NCBI RefSeq assembly: GCF_002836255.1
Contig: NZ_PJAU01000053.1
Coordinates: forward strand, 1-64,000
Direction: 5' to 3'
Source of the DNA: Colwellia sp. 75C3
GTDB taxonomy: Bacteria > Pseudomonadota > Gammaproteobacteria > Enterobacterales > Alteromonadaceae
Length of the DNA stretch: 64,000 nucleotides
Part shown: piece by piece, positions 34,958 to 44,778 of the stretch
How the letters are laid out: the number at the start of each line of letters is the position of its first letter
Numbering within the stretch: the first letter of the stretch is position 1
The notes under the pieces: generated by a model
The model's input: the letters and a program-made list of their open reading frames with translations, nothing else
What the model was told of the DNA's origin: nothing
The model's database searches: none
Made by a program: the position numbers and the translations under genes

Positions 34958-36034
34958 TTATATTTTGATAAATATTTTGCGTTGATACAGCTTTAACGAA
35001 ACATACCAGAAAAATGCTACATGTGAAAAAGCAAAAATAAATGAGGCTAATTTAGCTGCAAATACTTCACTCAGTTGTTGATATAACCAAGCATACATAG
35101 AAACATCACCAATATTAATGTTTAAGTACACTGTTACCACTAAAAATGACAACACATAAACAAAAAGTGGATTAGTACCATAAACCAATAAAGGCTCAGC
35201 CAATTTCACTTGTTTCATGATATCAATTAACCAGATGAAAGCGGCTAATAATAGACAAGCAAAACCTGTGGTGTAGATGACATAAGACGGTGTCCATAAC
35301 GACTTATTAATAGGTAAGACTAAACTCCAGAGGGCACCAAAGCCAACTGCTAGGCCTCCAATAAGCGTTAACTTAATAACACTACTTTTTTTATCTTTAA
35401 TACTGGTTAAATAACGTGTTAATTCAAAACCAAGCAGCATATTCACTACGGCTGGAATAGTACTTAATAATCCTTCCGGCTCAAAAGCAACACCGCGCAT
35501 GGTATACATGTGATTAGCACCAATTACGGCTAAATCAAACTGACGAATAATATTACCTTCAATAGTTAAAGCACCTTCTCCAACACTAAGCAGTAATGCC
35601 CAATATGCTAACAAAATGACAGTTGACGCAATAAATATACCGGTACGGTTAAGTATTAGCACTAAACAGGCCGCTACCGCGTAAGCAATACCTATACGTT
35701 GTAAAACCCCCATAATTCGCCAATCGTCAATATTAGTGGTAAAAGGAATAACATTGAGCATAAAGCCAATAAAAAACATGATAAAACCACGTTTAATGAT
35801 TTTTTTAAATTGCTCGGGACTGGCAGCGAAGTTACTTTTCTTGAAAGAAAAAAACATAGCGGAGCCAATGATGAATAAGAAAAATGGGAAAACTAAATCC
35901 GTTGGTGTTGCACCATTCCAATCTGCATGTAATAAAGGCGCATACACATGCGACCATGTTCCCGGTGTATTCACTAAAATCATTAAAGCGATGGTAATGC
36001 CTCTAAAAGCATCAAGTGCGAGATAGCGAGTCAT
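34958..36034 (-). CDS. NagX-like membrane protein (HGSNAT family)
   Basis: A 358 aa protein with about ten hydrophobic helices. It begins RYLALDAFRGITIALMILVNTPGTWSHVYAPLLHADWNGATPTDLVFPFFLFIIGSAMFFS, the DUF5009/heparan-alpha-glucosaminide acetyltransferase-like signature with the conserved His and Asp (HADW, PTDLVFPFFLF). In Shewanella this family (NagX) is linked to N-acetylglucosamine and chitin use. No nag genes are adjacent here, so the sugar link is by family only. ATG start at 36034. Confidence 0.87.
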   Translation of the reverse strand: MTRYLALDAFRGITIALMILVNTPGTWSHVYAPLLHADWNGATPTDLVFPFFLFIIGSAMFFSFKKSNFAASPEQFKKIIKRGFIMFFIGFMLNVIPFTTNIDDWRIMGVLQRIGIAYAVAACLVLILNRTGIFIASTVILLAYWALLLSVGEGALTIEGNIIRQFDLAVIGANHMYTMRGVAFEPEGLLSTIPAVVNMLLGFELTRYLTSIKDKKSSVIKLTLIGGLAVGFGALWSLVLPINKSLWTPSYVIYTTGFACLLLAAFIWLIDIMKQVKLAEPLLVYGTNPLFVYVLSFLVVTVYLNINIGDVSMYAWLYQQLSEVFAAKLASFIFAFSHVAFFWYVSLKLYQRKIFIKI

Positions 36035-36283
36035 GTTAATTTCCTACCAAAATTTATCGTCAAACAACACCAAAAGACAGCGCTGTCTTTTGGCAAATAT
36101 TCCTCATTGTAATGTAAGGTTAAATAAATGGCGAATTGTTTATAACTGCCCTTTTAGGCTTTAGCTGCCAAGCCATACTAGCTATATGATTCGGCTAAGT
36201 TAAAAATATTTACTCGCGGATAAATAGCTATGATACACTGGAAAACTTATCCGCTTTTATACAACAGATAACCAAATAGCACC

Positions 36284-36724
36284 ATGACGGCAGAATCTTT
36301 ATTACAACAAGCACAACTCGTTTGCCAAAAAAAAGGCGCGCGCTTTACTAAAGTTAGAGAACAAGTTTTTCTGCTATTGGCTAATCGTCAAGGGGCCGTT
36401 GGCGCCTATGATTTATTGGCTGAGCTAAAAGAGTTAGATGCTGCGGCAAAACCTGCCACCATTTATCGTGCTTTAGATTTTTTATCTAAACAAGGCTTTG
36501 TCCATAAAATAGAGTCAATTAATGCCTTTATCATGTGTCACCACTTCGGTGAATGTAATCATCCTGTGCAACTCTTAATTTGTGATGAGTGTGGTCATGT
36601 TGAAGAAATACAGTCTAATAATTTTGATTTAGCTTTGCGCACCATGGCTGACGCTAATGGCTTTACTATCAGTCATCAAATAGTTGAAGCGCACGGCCGC
36701 TGTAAAAACTGTACCAAGGTTTAA
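36284..36724 (+). CDS. zur: Fur-family zinc uptake regulator Zur
   Basis: A 146 aa winged-helix repressor of zinc-uptake genes that uses Zn as corepressor. It has the HTH part (GARFTKVREQVFLLLANRQGAVGAYDLLAELKELDAAAKPATIYRALDFLSKQGFVHKIES), a Cys/His-rich sensor segment (CHHFGECNHPVQLLICDECGHVEEI) and a C-terminal CKNC. The two CxxC pairs fit the structural Zn site, and CHHFGECNH resembles Zur rather than Fur (no HHDH). A Zur-box match lies in front of merC 15 kb away. No neighbouring znuABC. Confidence 0.9.
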   Translation: MTAESLLQQAQLVCQKKGARFTKVREQVFLLLANRQGAVGAYDLLAELKELDAAAKPATIYRALDFLSKQGFVHKIESINAFIMCHHFGECNHPVQLLICDECGHVEEIQSNNFDLALRTMADANGFTISHQIVEAHGRCKNCTKV

Positions 36725-36907
36725 TCCACTCAAGACCATTTAAACTCCCCCTGCCGTTAATCTTATTAATGCTGCTTTTTATCGCAAATTTTACCTGGCA
36801 AGTAACAAGATGTTTCTGATTATGGTATAAATTCCGGATCAGTATTAAATATTGTATACATTCTATAAAAAACGTTAAAAGCGTGTGTCACTCTACTTTG
36901 GAAAATT

Positions 36908-39286
36908 ATGAAATATTCAACCTATACTGCCTTAATTGGCCTAGTACTGGCTCTTTCTGGCTTACTGTCAGCAGATAGCCAGGCAAGTAAACTTGTCTTC
37001 GACGATAAGTTTCGTCAATTAGAAGAAGTTTTACCTACACCAAACATTTATCGTGCCGCTTCTGGTGCGCCAGGTCATAAGTATTGGCAGCAACAAGTTG
37101 ATTACGACATTTCCATTGCTATAGATGACGAAACTCAGCGTTTAACCGGCGCGCAAGTAATGGATTACCAGAATAACTCTCCTGATACCTTGCGCTATTT
37201 ATGGTTACAGCTTGATCAAAACCGCATGAAGCGTGATTCAGCGTACAAAATGACAAGTACTGCGCCAAGTAAAGATAAGGTCACTTTTAAGAGTTTCCGC
37301 GGCTTGGCTGAAACCCCTGCTTTCGATGGTGGTTATGGCATTACTAAAGTAACCGCAAGTAATGGCAAACCACTACATTATGTTATCAATGGCACTATGA
37401 TGCGAATTGATCTGCCTAAACCATTAAAGTCTGGTGCTAGTGTAGAGATAAATATTAATTGGCATTATCAACTACACGAGCAAAAAGTGCTTGGTGGTCG
37501 TTCTGGTTATGAATACTTTAAAAAAGATGATAACTACCTTTATGAAATTGCGAGTTGGTTTCCTAGAGCTGCAGCTTATTACGATGCTAAGGGCTGGCAA
37601 AATAAACAATTTTTGGGTAGTGGAGAGTTCACCCTAGAATTTGGTGACTATGATGTAAAAATTACTGTACCTGCAGATCATGTTGTTGCAGCTACAGGTG
37701 TATTACAGAATGAAAGTAAAGTCCTTACTAGTACACAACGAAAACGCTTAAAACAAGCCAGAAAAGCTAAAAAACCGGTATTAATCATTACGCCAGCAGA
37801 AGCATTAGCGAATGAAAAATCACGTAGTACTAAAACAAAAACATGGCACTTCAAAGCTAAAAACATTCGTGACTTTGCTTTTGCTTCAAGTCGAAAATTC
37901 ATTTGGGATGCACAAGGTTACCAACAAGGCACTAGCGATACTATGGCCATGTCATTTTATCCTAACGAAGGTAATCCTCTTTGGGAGAAGTATTCAACTG
38001 AAGCCATAATCCACACAATGGAGCAATACAGTAAATATACTTTCGATTACCCTTATCCTGTTTCTATATCAGTTAACGGCCCAGTGGGTGGTATGGAATA
38101 CCCGATGATCACCTTCAATGGTCCTCGTCCTACACTCGATGAAAAAACGGGTGAGAAAACTTATTCACGTCGTACTAAATACGGCTTAGTCGGTGTTATT
38201 ATTCATGAAGTGGGTCACAACTACTTTCCTATGATTGTTAATTCTGATGAACGTCAATGGACGTGGATGGATGAAGGGTTAAATACCTTTTTACAATTCC
38301 TTGCTGAACAATCATGGGAAGAAGGTTATCCGTCTCGTCGTGGTCATGCGGCTAAGATTACCAGTTACATGAAAAGTACTAACCAAGTACCCATTATGAC
38401 TAACTCAGAATCTATTTTACAGTTTGGTAATAACGCGTATGGCAAACCAGCAACAGCATTAAACATTTTACGTGAAACCATTATGGGTCGTGAGCTGTTT
38501 GATTTTGCTTTTAAAGAATATGCGCAACGCTGGAAGTTCAAACGCCCTACGCCAGCTGATTTCTTCCGTACTATGGAAGATGCCTCGGCCGTTGATTTAG
38601 ATTGGTTCTGGCGTGGCTGGTTCTATACTACTGATCACGTAGATTTAGCTATCGATAATGTGTATTTATATCGCCCAAATAGCCAAAACCCTGATGTGGA
38701 AGAAGCTTGGGAACGTGCAATGGATAACGAACAGCCTGAATTTATCAGTGATTTACGCAATAAAGGCCAATGGCTTCGTACTCAAGACAAACCTGAATTA
38801 TTAGATTTTTATAATGAACATGATAAGTTTACTGCCACCAATGCTGATCGTAATAAATATAATAAAGCTCACGCTGAATTAAAACCTTGGCAAAAAGACT
38901 TATTGACGAATGATAGTAAGTTCTATGTCATCGATTTTTCTAATCATGGTGGCTTAGTCATGCCAATTTTACTTGATATTACTTATGCTGATAGCACCAC
39001 AGAGCATGTTTATATTCCCGCTGAAATTTGGCGTCGAAATAGTAAAAAGGTATCGAAACTATTAATCCGTGATAAAGAAATCACCGACATTGCATTAGAT
39101 GCCAATTGGCAAACTGCTGACGTGAATGTAAATAATAACTACTGGCCAGCTCGCCCTATTCAATCACGTTTTGATCTTTATAAAGCAAAGAAAAAAGATA
39201 TGATGCGTGATTATAATAAGAAGCTTAAAGATATTTCAGTTGAGAAAATCAACGATGAAAAAGAACATAAAGAAGAAGGCCAATAA
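36908..39286 (+). CDS. M1 family metallopeptidase, exported
   Basis: A 792 aa zinc aminopeptidase-like enzyme. The signal peptide (about 1-26, ending SQA) is followed by an N-terminal beta domain. The catalytic domain has exopeptidase motif GPVGGMEYPM, HEVGH at 433-437 and the third zinc ligand E456 in MDEGLNTF, i.e. HExxH-18-E. The C-terminal part (about 600-792) is Lys/Glu-rich and ends in a charged tail. It is periplasmic or secreted, probably for protein degradation. The stop overlaps the start of a DUF6702 gene as TAATG, so the two are coupled. Confidence 0.93.
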   Translation: MKYSTYTALIGLVLALSGLLSADSQASKLVFDDKFRQLEEVLPTPNIYRAASGAPGHKYWQQQVDYDISIAIDDETQRLTGAQVMDYQNNSPDTLRYLWLQLDQNRMKRDSAYKMTSTAPSKDKVTFKSFRGLAETPAFDGGYGITKVTASNGKPLHYVINGTMMRIDLPKPLKSGASVEININWHYQLHEQKVLGGRSGYEYFKKDDNYLYEIASWFPRAAAYYDAKGWQNKQFLGSGEFTLEFGDYDVKITVPADHVVAATGVLQNESKVLTSTQRKRLKQARKAKKPVLIITPAEALANEKSRSTKTKTWHFKAKNIRDFAFASSRKFIWDAQGYQQGTSDTMAMSFYPNEGNPLWEKYSTEAIIHTMEQYSKYTFDYPYPVSISVNGPVGGMEYPMITFNGPRPTLDEKTGEKTYSRRTKYGLVGVIIHEVGHNYFPMIVNSDERQWTWMDEGLNTFLQFLAEQSWEEGYPSRRGHAAKITSYMKSTNQVPIMTNSESILQFGNNAYGKPATALNILRETIMGRELFDFAFKEYAQRWKFKRPTPADFFRTMEDASAVDLDWFWRGWFYTTDHVDLAIDNVYLYRPNSQNPDVEEAWERAMDNEQPEFISDLRNKGQWLRTQDKPELLDFYNEHDKFTATNADRNKYNKAHAELKPWQKDLLTNDSKFYVIDFSNHGGLVMPILLDITYADSTTEHVYIPAEIWRRNSKKVSKLLIRDKEITDIALDANWQTADVNVNNNYWPARPIQSRFDLYKAKKKDMMRDYNKKLKDISVEKINDEKEHKEEGQ

Positions 39287-39810
39287 TGAATAAAGTGTTT
39301 AGCAAGTACATCATTGCTATCTGCTTTTATGTGGGACTTGTAGCTTCGGCTACGGGTCACACCTATTTTTTTGGGGTGAGCGACCTAAATGTTAACCCAA
39401 AAACTCAACGCATTGAAATAATGCATCAATATACTGGCCATGATATTGAAAATGCTATCGCTGAACGTAGGCAGATTCACTTTTCTGCCGAGCACAAAAA
39501 TTATGACTTATATATTCAGCAGTATTTTGAGCAACAATTTACCCTAGCGAGAAACCAGATAAAAGTACCGCTTAACTGGCTTGGTTTTGAAGTTATTTCA
39601 GGGAAAATAATAGCCTACCAAGAAAGTAAGCAACAAAGTTTTTTGCCACAAATGGTGGTAAAAAATGCAATACTCACCGATACTTACCCTAAGCAAGTGA
39701 ATACAGTTAACTTTCAAGGTATAGATCTTCAAGGCGAAGCTTTTTTTGGCAGCTTAACTTTTGATCACAGGAGTAATAAAGAAAAAATTACTCCTCAATT
39801 AACTCACTAG
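39286..39810 (+). CDS. DUF6702-like exported protein
   Basis: A 174 aa protein with a signal peptide (about 1-24, ending ATG|HTYFF). The mature part HTYFFGVSDLNVNPKTQRIEIMHQYTGHDIENAI, followed by YDLYIQQYFEQQFTLARNQIKVPLNWLGFEVISGKIIAYQE, matches the pattern of DUF6702, a small family often next to M1 peptidases in marine gammaproteobacteria and Bacteroidetes. Its start codon overlaps the M1 gene stop. A helper or inhibitor of the peptidase is a possibility from the pairing only. Confidence 0.8.
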   Translation: MNKVFSKYIIAICFYVGLVASATGHTYFFGVSDLNVNPKTQRIEIMHQYTGHDIENAIAERRQIHFSAEHKNYDLYIQQYFEQQFTLARNQIKVPLNWLGFEVISGKIIAYQESKQQSFLPQMVVKNAILTDTYPKQVNTVNFQGIDLQGEAFFGSLTFDHRSNKEKITPQLTH

Positions 39811-39935
39811 TAAAGTCACTGAGCGATTTTCCACACAAATTATACAACTATCACGCTATTTGATTTACATTTGTAAAATAAGCATGCAGAATCAGATTAA
39901 GCACTTTATCTAAACAGTTAAGATTCGGAACCTTC

Positions 39936-40400
39936 ATGAATGTAGAGTTTATCAATCCATTTTTATCTTCCATGCTTAATGTCATGTCAACGATGGCTCA
40001 AATGGAATTAATTCCAGAAAAGCCACGTCTTAAAAAAAATGAAGTCGCCTTGGGTGATGTTTCAGGTTTAATTGGTATGGTTAGCGATCAAGCAAAGGGC
40101 TCACTTTCTATTACTTTTGAAGGGGGTTTGGCATTAGCGACTATGAAAAAAATGGTCGGTGAAGCTCCTGATGAAGTTAATGAAGAGATTATCGATTTAG
40201 TCGGTGAAATAACAAATATGGTTACTGGTGGCGCGAAACGTATGCTGAGTGAAAAGGGCATTGAATTTGATATGGCCACCCCGATTGTTGTTTCTGGATC
40301 CAACCATTCTATTCATCATAAAGCTAAAGGACCTATCGTTATTATTCCACTAAAAAGTGATTTAGGCAGAGCTTATATTGAATTCAGTTTTGATGAGTAA
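39936..40400 (+). CDS. cheX: CheX-type chemotaxis phosphatase
   Basis: A 154 aa protein resembling CheX/CheC-type CheY-P phosphatases. The catalytic pair E..N is in IIDLVGEITNMVTGGAKRMLSEKG, with the following IDMATPIVVSG pattern and a C-terminal sheet KGPIVIIPLKSDLGRAYIEFSF. The N-terminus FINPFLSSMLNVMSTMAQMEL is typical of CheX. It would dephosphorylate a response regulator in the cytosol. It stands alone, with no che cluster adjacent, and its target regulator is not known. Confidence 0.88.
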   Translation: MNVEFINPFLSSMLNVMSTMAQMELIPEKPRLKKNEVALGDVSGLIGMVSDQAKGSLSITFEGGLALATMKKMVGEAPDEVNEEIIDLVGEITNMVTGGAKRMLSEKGIEFDMATPIVVSGSNHSIHHKAKGPIVIIPLKSDLGRAYIEFSFDE

Positions 40401-40448
40401 GAAACACGAGTCATAGTGTGGTGTGTCTAACACCTGTAATATATTCAT

Positions 40449-40476
40449 AAAAAAAGCGACTAACGTCGCTTTTTTT
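40449..40476. terminator. Bidirectional terminator
   Basis: AAAAAAAGCGAC, loop TAAC, GTCGCTTTTTTT. It lies between cheX (+) and ubiX (-). Confidence 0.92.
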
Positions 40477-40506
40477 ATGTCCGCAATATTACTTAATGCT
40501 TAACGT

Positions 40507-41157
40507 CTAAATGTTATAACCCCATCGCGGCATTATGTCTTGTTCAATACCAAGGTGATCTAATACTCGACCCACCATAAAATCAATAAGGTCTGCAATA
40601 CTCTCTGCCTTATGATAGAAACCTGGAGAGGCTGGCATAATTGTGACACCTTGCTGAGAGAGGCTTAACATATTCTGTAAATGTAAGGTTGAATAAGGAG
40701 TTTCCCTTACCATTAAAATTAACTGACCTCGCTCTTTGATCACCACATCGGCAGCCCGCTCAATTAAGTTGTCGCTCATACCATGACAAATAGCCGCCAT
40801 AGTTCCAGTAGAACAAGGACAAACAACCATTTGTTTTGGTGCTGAAGAGCCTGAAGCAACAGGAGAGAACCATTGCTCCTTACCAAAAACCGTTATTTGC
40901 TGGTCTTTTGCCTGATACTTTTCAGTAAGAAACTTACTGGCAGCGTCAGGAGAACTAGGAATTTTCACACCAACTTCCGTATCCACAACAATACGACCTG
41001 CACTTGAGCACAGAATATACAGTTGATAGTTTGCTGATATTAAACATTCAATGAGACGTAAGGCATAAGCAGCACCAGAGGCACCTGTGATGGCAAGGGT
41101 AATTTTACCATTAAAATCACTTTTCACTTTAGCCACCTTATTCAAATTTCGTATCAT
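40507..41157 (-). CDS. ubiX: Flavin prenyltransferase UbiX
   Basis: Makes prenylated FMN, the cofactor of UbiD decarboxylase in ubiquinone synthesis. The 216 aa protein has [22 protein letters not shown] (about residue 19), [58 protein letters not shown], and [27 protein letters not shown]. The N-terminus is about 18 residues longer than E. coli UbiX; an internal GTG start is possible, as the ATG at 41157 has a poor ribosome-binding site. It follows def on the same strand by 35 bp. Confidence 0.95.
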   Translation of the reverse strand: MIRNLNKVAKVKSDFNGKITLAITGASGAAYALRLIECLISANYQLYILCSSAGRIVVDTEVGVKIPSSPDAASKFLTEKYQAKDQQITVFGKEQWFSPVASGSSAPKQMVVCPCSTGTMAAICHGMSDNLIERAADVVIKERGQLILMVRETPYSTLHLQNMLSLSQQGVTIMPASPGFYHKAESIADLIDFMVGRVLDHLGIEQDIMPRWGYNI

Positions 41158-41192
41158 TAGTTAACAAGCCACGCTTTAATCTTTGATTATGC

Positions 41193-41693
41193 TTAACCAT
41201 TTTTAATGGTTTTTTTAACTTTTTTAAGTGCCATTTGCTGTTTTAGTGGCGATAAATAATCAATAAATAATTTACCTTTTAAATGGTCTATTTCATGTTG
41301 CATCACAATCGCAAGAAATTCATCACTGGTAATAGTAAGCTCTTTTCCATCGCGATCTAGTGCTTCAACGGTAACGTGAGTGAAACGCTCAACATCTGCA
41401 TAGTAGCCCGGTATAGACAAACAACCTTCTTGTCCCTTAGCGGTTTCTTCACCATGAGTAATCACTGGGTTTACAAGTATAAGTGGTTCATCTCGATTTT
41501 CTGAAATATCAATAACCACTACGGCTTCACTACGGCCAACTTGTGTTGCAGCTAAACCGATACCATCTTCGGTATCGTATAGGGTTTCAAGTAAGTCATC
41601 GATTAACACTTGAATTTTGCTTACATCAGATACAGGTAATGCTTGGTCTATAAGCTTATCGTTAGGTGCGGTAAGTATTGTTAATACGGTCAT
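41193..41693 (-). CDS. def: Peptide deformylase
   Basis: Removes the N-formyl group from new proteins using an Fe/Zn centre. The 166 aa protein has all three motifs: GIGLAATQVG, EGCLSIPG and MQHEIDHLKGKLFIDYLSPLKQQ. The canonical E. coli gene lies with fmt; this copy is with mpl and ubiX, so it may be a second deformylase of the genome. It is on the same strand as mpl with a 63-bp gap. Confidence 0.95.
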   Translation of the reverse strand: MTVLTILTAPNDKLIDQALPVSDVSKIQVLIDDLLETLYDTEDGIGLAATQVGRSEAVVVIDISENRDEPLILVNPVITHGEETAKGQEGCLSIPGYYADVERFTHVTVEALDRDGKELTITSDEFLAIVMQHEIDHLKGKLFIDYLSPLKQQMALKKVKKTIKNG

Positions 41694-41756
41694 TGTACTG
41701 GGTTCTCTTTACTATTTTGATTAAGCTAAATTGGTTAAATATTTTATTTAAACAGG

Positions 41757-43205
41757 CTATACGATTCTATTCCCCAAACGGTTCAATAATTTGTCATGAA
41801 TTCCGGCAAAACTACCATTACTCATCACAACAATTATATCGCCCGCTTGTGCTTGTTGAGTGATATTCTCAACTAATTTTTCAATGTTTTCTTCTACTTG
41901 GCAAGGTGGCTTACATTGATTGATTAAGTCACTCACTGACCACGTTATTTGCTCATCTTGATAAATAAATACCTGATCCGCATCAATTAACGACTGTGGT
42001 AGTGATTGTTTATGTATACCTGACTTCATAGTATTTGATCTAAACTCTAATACCGCAAAGATACGCCCTGCTTGTGCGTGTTCTTCTTTTTGTTGTGCAA
42101 GTTTAGCACGTACACCCGCTAATGTTTTTGCGATAGCCGTTGGGTGATGAGCAAAGTCATCATAAACGCTAATATTATTAACTGTGCCACGTAGTTCAAA
42201 ACGACGCTTAGTATTGATAAATTCAGCTAATGCTTCCGTAGAGACTGAGCTTGGCACACCAGCATGACGCGCAGCAGCTATTGCCATCACCGCATTATCA
42301 ATATTGAAATCGCCAATAAGATCCCACTTAACAACACCTTGTTTTTTACCGTTAAAGTTAACGATAAACTCACTACCTTGCGCATTTAATTTTTCTACTT
42401 GCCAGCCCATTGCTAATTGAGGGTCTTGCTTAAAAGCTTTTCTCGACAATTGTTGAACATCTCTAATAGAGAATTCGTTCGGTGTCCAGCACCCCATAGC
42501 TAACGTTTCACTAATTGCTTCTTCATCAGCCGGTGACAAAATCAAACCATTACTGGGTACCATCCGGATAAGGTGATGAAATTGTTTTTGAATATCACTG
42601 AGATCATCAAAGATGTCGGCATGATCAAATTCTAAATTATTGATGACTAAAGTACGTGGTCGGTAATGTACAAATTTAGATCGCTTATCAAAGAAAGCAC
42701 TGTCATATTCATCAGCTTCAATAACAAAAAAAGGTGCATCACCTAAACGAGCAGAACTAGAGAAATTTTGCGGTACCCCACCAATAAGAAAACCAGGAGA
42801 CATATGGGCATATTCTAAAATCCACGCCAGCATACTACTGGTCGTTGTTTTACCATGTGTACCCGAAACAGCGAGCACCCAGCGATCTTTTAATACATTG
42901 TCGAGTAACCATTGTGGACCTGACGTATAGGGAATATTGCGATCTAGCATATATTCCACCATGGTATTGCCCCGAGACATAGCATTGCCAACAATAACCA
43001 AATCAATATCATCAGAGAAGTTATCAACTTGATAGCCTGACATTAATTCTATGCCTAACTGCTCTAACTGGGTACTCATTGGCGGATAAACATTGGCATC
43101 AGAGCCACTGACTTTAAAGCCGAGTTCCTTGGCAATAGCAGCAAGTCCACCCATGAAAGTGCCACAAATACCTAATATATGAAGATGTTGAATTTTATTA
43201 GTCAT
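41757..43205 (-). CDS. mpl: UDP-MurNAc:L-Ala-gamma-D-Glu-mDAP ligase Mpl
   Basis: Murein-recycling ligase that joins the recovered tripeptide to UDP-MurNAc. The 482 aa protein (E. coli 457) has the N-terminal HLHILGICGTFMGGLAAIAKELGFKVSGSDANVYPPMSTQLE, P-loop VSGTHGKTTTSSMLAWIL, FFVIEADEYDSAFFDKRSKFVHYRPRTLVINNLEFDHADIFDD and C-terminal YDDFAHHPTAIAKTL. Start: ATG at 43205, because upstream codons encode an unrelated hydrophobic stretch and homologues begin here. It is first of a probable mpl-def-ubiX transcript. Confidence 0.95.
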   Translation of the reverse strand: MTNKIQHLHILGICGTFMGGLAAIAKELGFKVSGSDANVYPPMSTQLEQLGIELMSGYQVDNFSDDIDLVIVGNAMSRGNTMVEYMLDRNIPYTSGPQWLLDNVLKDRWVLAVSGTHGKTTTSSMLAWILEYAHMSPGFLIGGVPQNFSSSARLGDAPFFVIEADEYDSAFFDKRSKFVHYRPRTLVINNLEFDHADIFDDLSDIQKQFHHLIRMVPSNGLILSPADEEAISETLAMGCWTPNEFSIRDVQQLSRKAFKQDPQLAMGWQVEKLNAQGSEFIVNFNGKKQGVVKWDLIGDFNIDNAVMAIAAARHAGVPSSVSTEALAEFINTKRRFELRGTVNNISVYDDFAHHPTAIAKTLAGVRAKLAQQKEEHAQAGRIFAVLEFRSNTMKSGIHKQSLPQSLIDADQVFIYQDEQITWSVSDLINQCKPPCQVEENIEKLVENITQQAQAGDIIVVMSNGSFAGIHDKLLNRLGNRIV

Positions 43206-43598
43206 AAATATAATAATCAAAAGATAAAGATGCGCTAGAATTGGCGATATCATACATTAATAACTAAGTTTTATCTGTAAACAGGTTCTTTAAAATTAGT
43301 TGAGCAAACTAGAAATGACGCATCCAGCACAATGCTCATAGGACAAAAATTTAAAATGTTGACTCACGGTTTAAGCAAGAGGGTGTTTCGGACTTAATTC
43401 AACTGATTCATATAGAGCAAGTTGTTGCGGCTCTTATAAAGTAAAACTCATAAGCGGTTAGGTTTCTTATAATTGAACCAATGTGTTATCAGCATATGAG
43501 GAGCAACAAGGTATTGTTTTATCGTACGGTTGTCGTTCATTAACTGACATTGAATTCAACCATATTAATAGATGTTAGATCACAGGACATGTCTTCTG
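43206..43598. other. Intergenic region upstream of mpl
   Basis: No gene is supported. A weak hairpin TATAGAGC/GCTCTTATA lies near 43420. It presumably contains the mpl promoter and the end of the DUF481 transcript. Confidence 0.4.
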
Positions 43599-44693
43599 CT
43601 AGAAGTCATATCCGAGACTCAGTATTAACCTATAATCATTCGATTTTGGCGGTAACGAATCCGCGGAAGCGACAGGCTTTGCTACTCGGTCTATAAAAAA
43701 TGTAAAATCTAATTCAAAATTGTCTCTAAATTCAAATTCTAAGCCTGTTTTTAAATGTGAATTTCGCTTACCTGAATTTTCTTCAACAAATTGTAATTGA
43801 TAATCAAAAATATAATCTATTTTACTTGAAATACTATAATCAAATAAAGTGCCTAAAGCGATAACACCACTTTTTTGGTCACTTTCGTCACTCGTATTGT
43901 AATATACGGTTTGTTGATAACTAGGTCCAAGGGTTACATCCCATTGAAGACGCTTATTTTTTACGAGGTGATAACCTAAACTGAGCCCTAGAGTATCTCT
44001 AGATTTAATGTTTTGTTGAACATCGGTAAAATATTCATAATCGAATACACGAAAGAAAGTTTTACTGCTGTAAAACCAATCAAGATATAAGGTGAGTCGG
44101 CTTGTATCAGTAAGAACTTTGTCTTCATCATCAAAAGTAGACTTACTATAGTTATAGATATAGTCGACTCTAAAACGTGTAAAAGGTGTTCTTCGCTGAA
44201 TTCTAGCGTTAACTAAATAATCTAATTGATTCACATTACCTGAATTGACATCAATACCTAAACTAATTTTACCATCCCATAATCCTTTCCTGTCATCAGA
44301 AGATGAGGTTATTGATAAGAGTTCAGATAAAGGGTAGTGCTGTTCACTGCCACCACTGATTAAAACAAGGTGTTGATCTTTAACGATAAGGAAGCCTTCT
44401 TTTACTTCTCCATTAGCGAAACGAATTTGCTGGTCAAAACGACTACGCAACTCTGTTACATCTTGCCAATCAAAAATAATGGTATTGAACTCTTCACTTT
44501 CAAATTCAAGTTCATCCTCATACATCGAGATGATATCGCCTTTAAGCCATTCTCCTGAACGTAGTTTTAGCCAGTCAAAATTTTGTGAAAAAACAGGTGT
44601 TGGTGGACTCCATATATCCATATGCTCTAAGATTTCCTGCCCATAGCTGGTAAAGCTAATTAAGGCGATAATTAATGATAAATACTTATTCAC
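43599..44693 (-). CDS. DUF481 outer-membrane protein, copy B
   Basis: A 364 aa protein with a signal peptide (about 1-18, MNKYLSLIIALISFTSYG). The N-terminal region has KLRSGEWLKGDIISMYEDELEFESEEFNTIIFDWQDVTELRS, and a beta-barrel part of about 240 residues (from LWDGKISLGIDVNSGNVNQLDYLVNARIQRRTPFTRFRVDYIYNY) ends in an aromatic residue (LSLGYDF). This is the DUF481/YdiY family of salt-induced outer-membrane proteins. It is a paralogue of the gene at 44779-45903: the N-termini (PPTPVFSQNFDWLKLRSGEWLKGDIISMY against PTPIFKQDFDWIKLTSDEWLKGDIVSMY) and the C-termini align throughout. The two are tandem on the same strand, 85 bp apart. Confidence 0.85.
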   Translation of the reverse strand: MNKYLSLIIALISFTSYGQEILEHMDIWSPPTPVFSQNFDWLKLRSGEWLKGDIISMYEDELEFESEEFNTIIFDWQDVTELRSRFDQQIRFANGEVKEGFLIVKDQHLVLISGGSEQHYPLSELLSITSSSDDRKGLWDGKISLGIDVNSGNVNQLDYLVNARIQRRTPFTRFRVDYIYNYSKSTFDDEDKVLTDTSRLTLYLDWFYSSKTFFRVFDYEYFTDVQQNIKSRDTLGLSLGYHLVKNKRLQWDVTLGPSYQQTVYYNTSDESDQKSGVIALGTLFDYSISSKIDYIFDYQLQFVEENSGKRNSHLKTGLEFEFRDNFELDFTFFIDRVAKPVASADSLPPKSNDYRLILSLGYDF

Positions 44694-44778
44694 AATATTA
44701 CGGCACTTACTCTAACAATAATAAAAACGGCAGTATTAGATGAAATACAAGCCCGAAACAAAAAACCGAGTTGGTTAA

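Noticed and set aside
36284-36724. Calling this gene fur
   Set aside because: It lacks the HHDH metal motif of Fur and has a Zur-like Cys/His segment.
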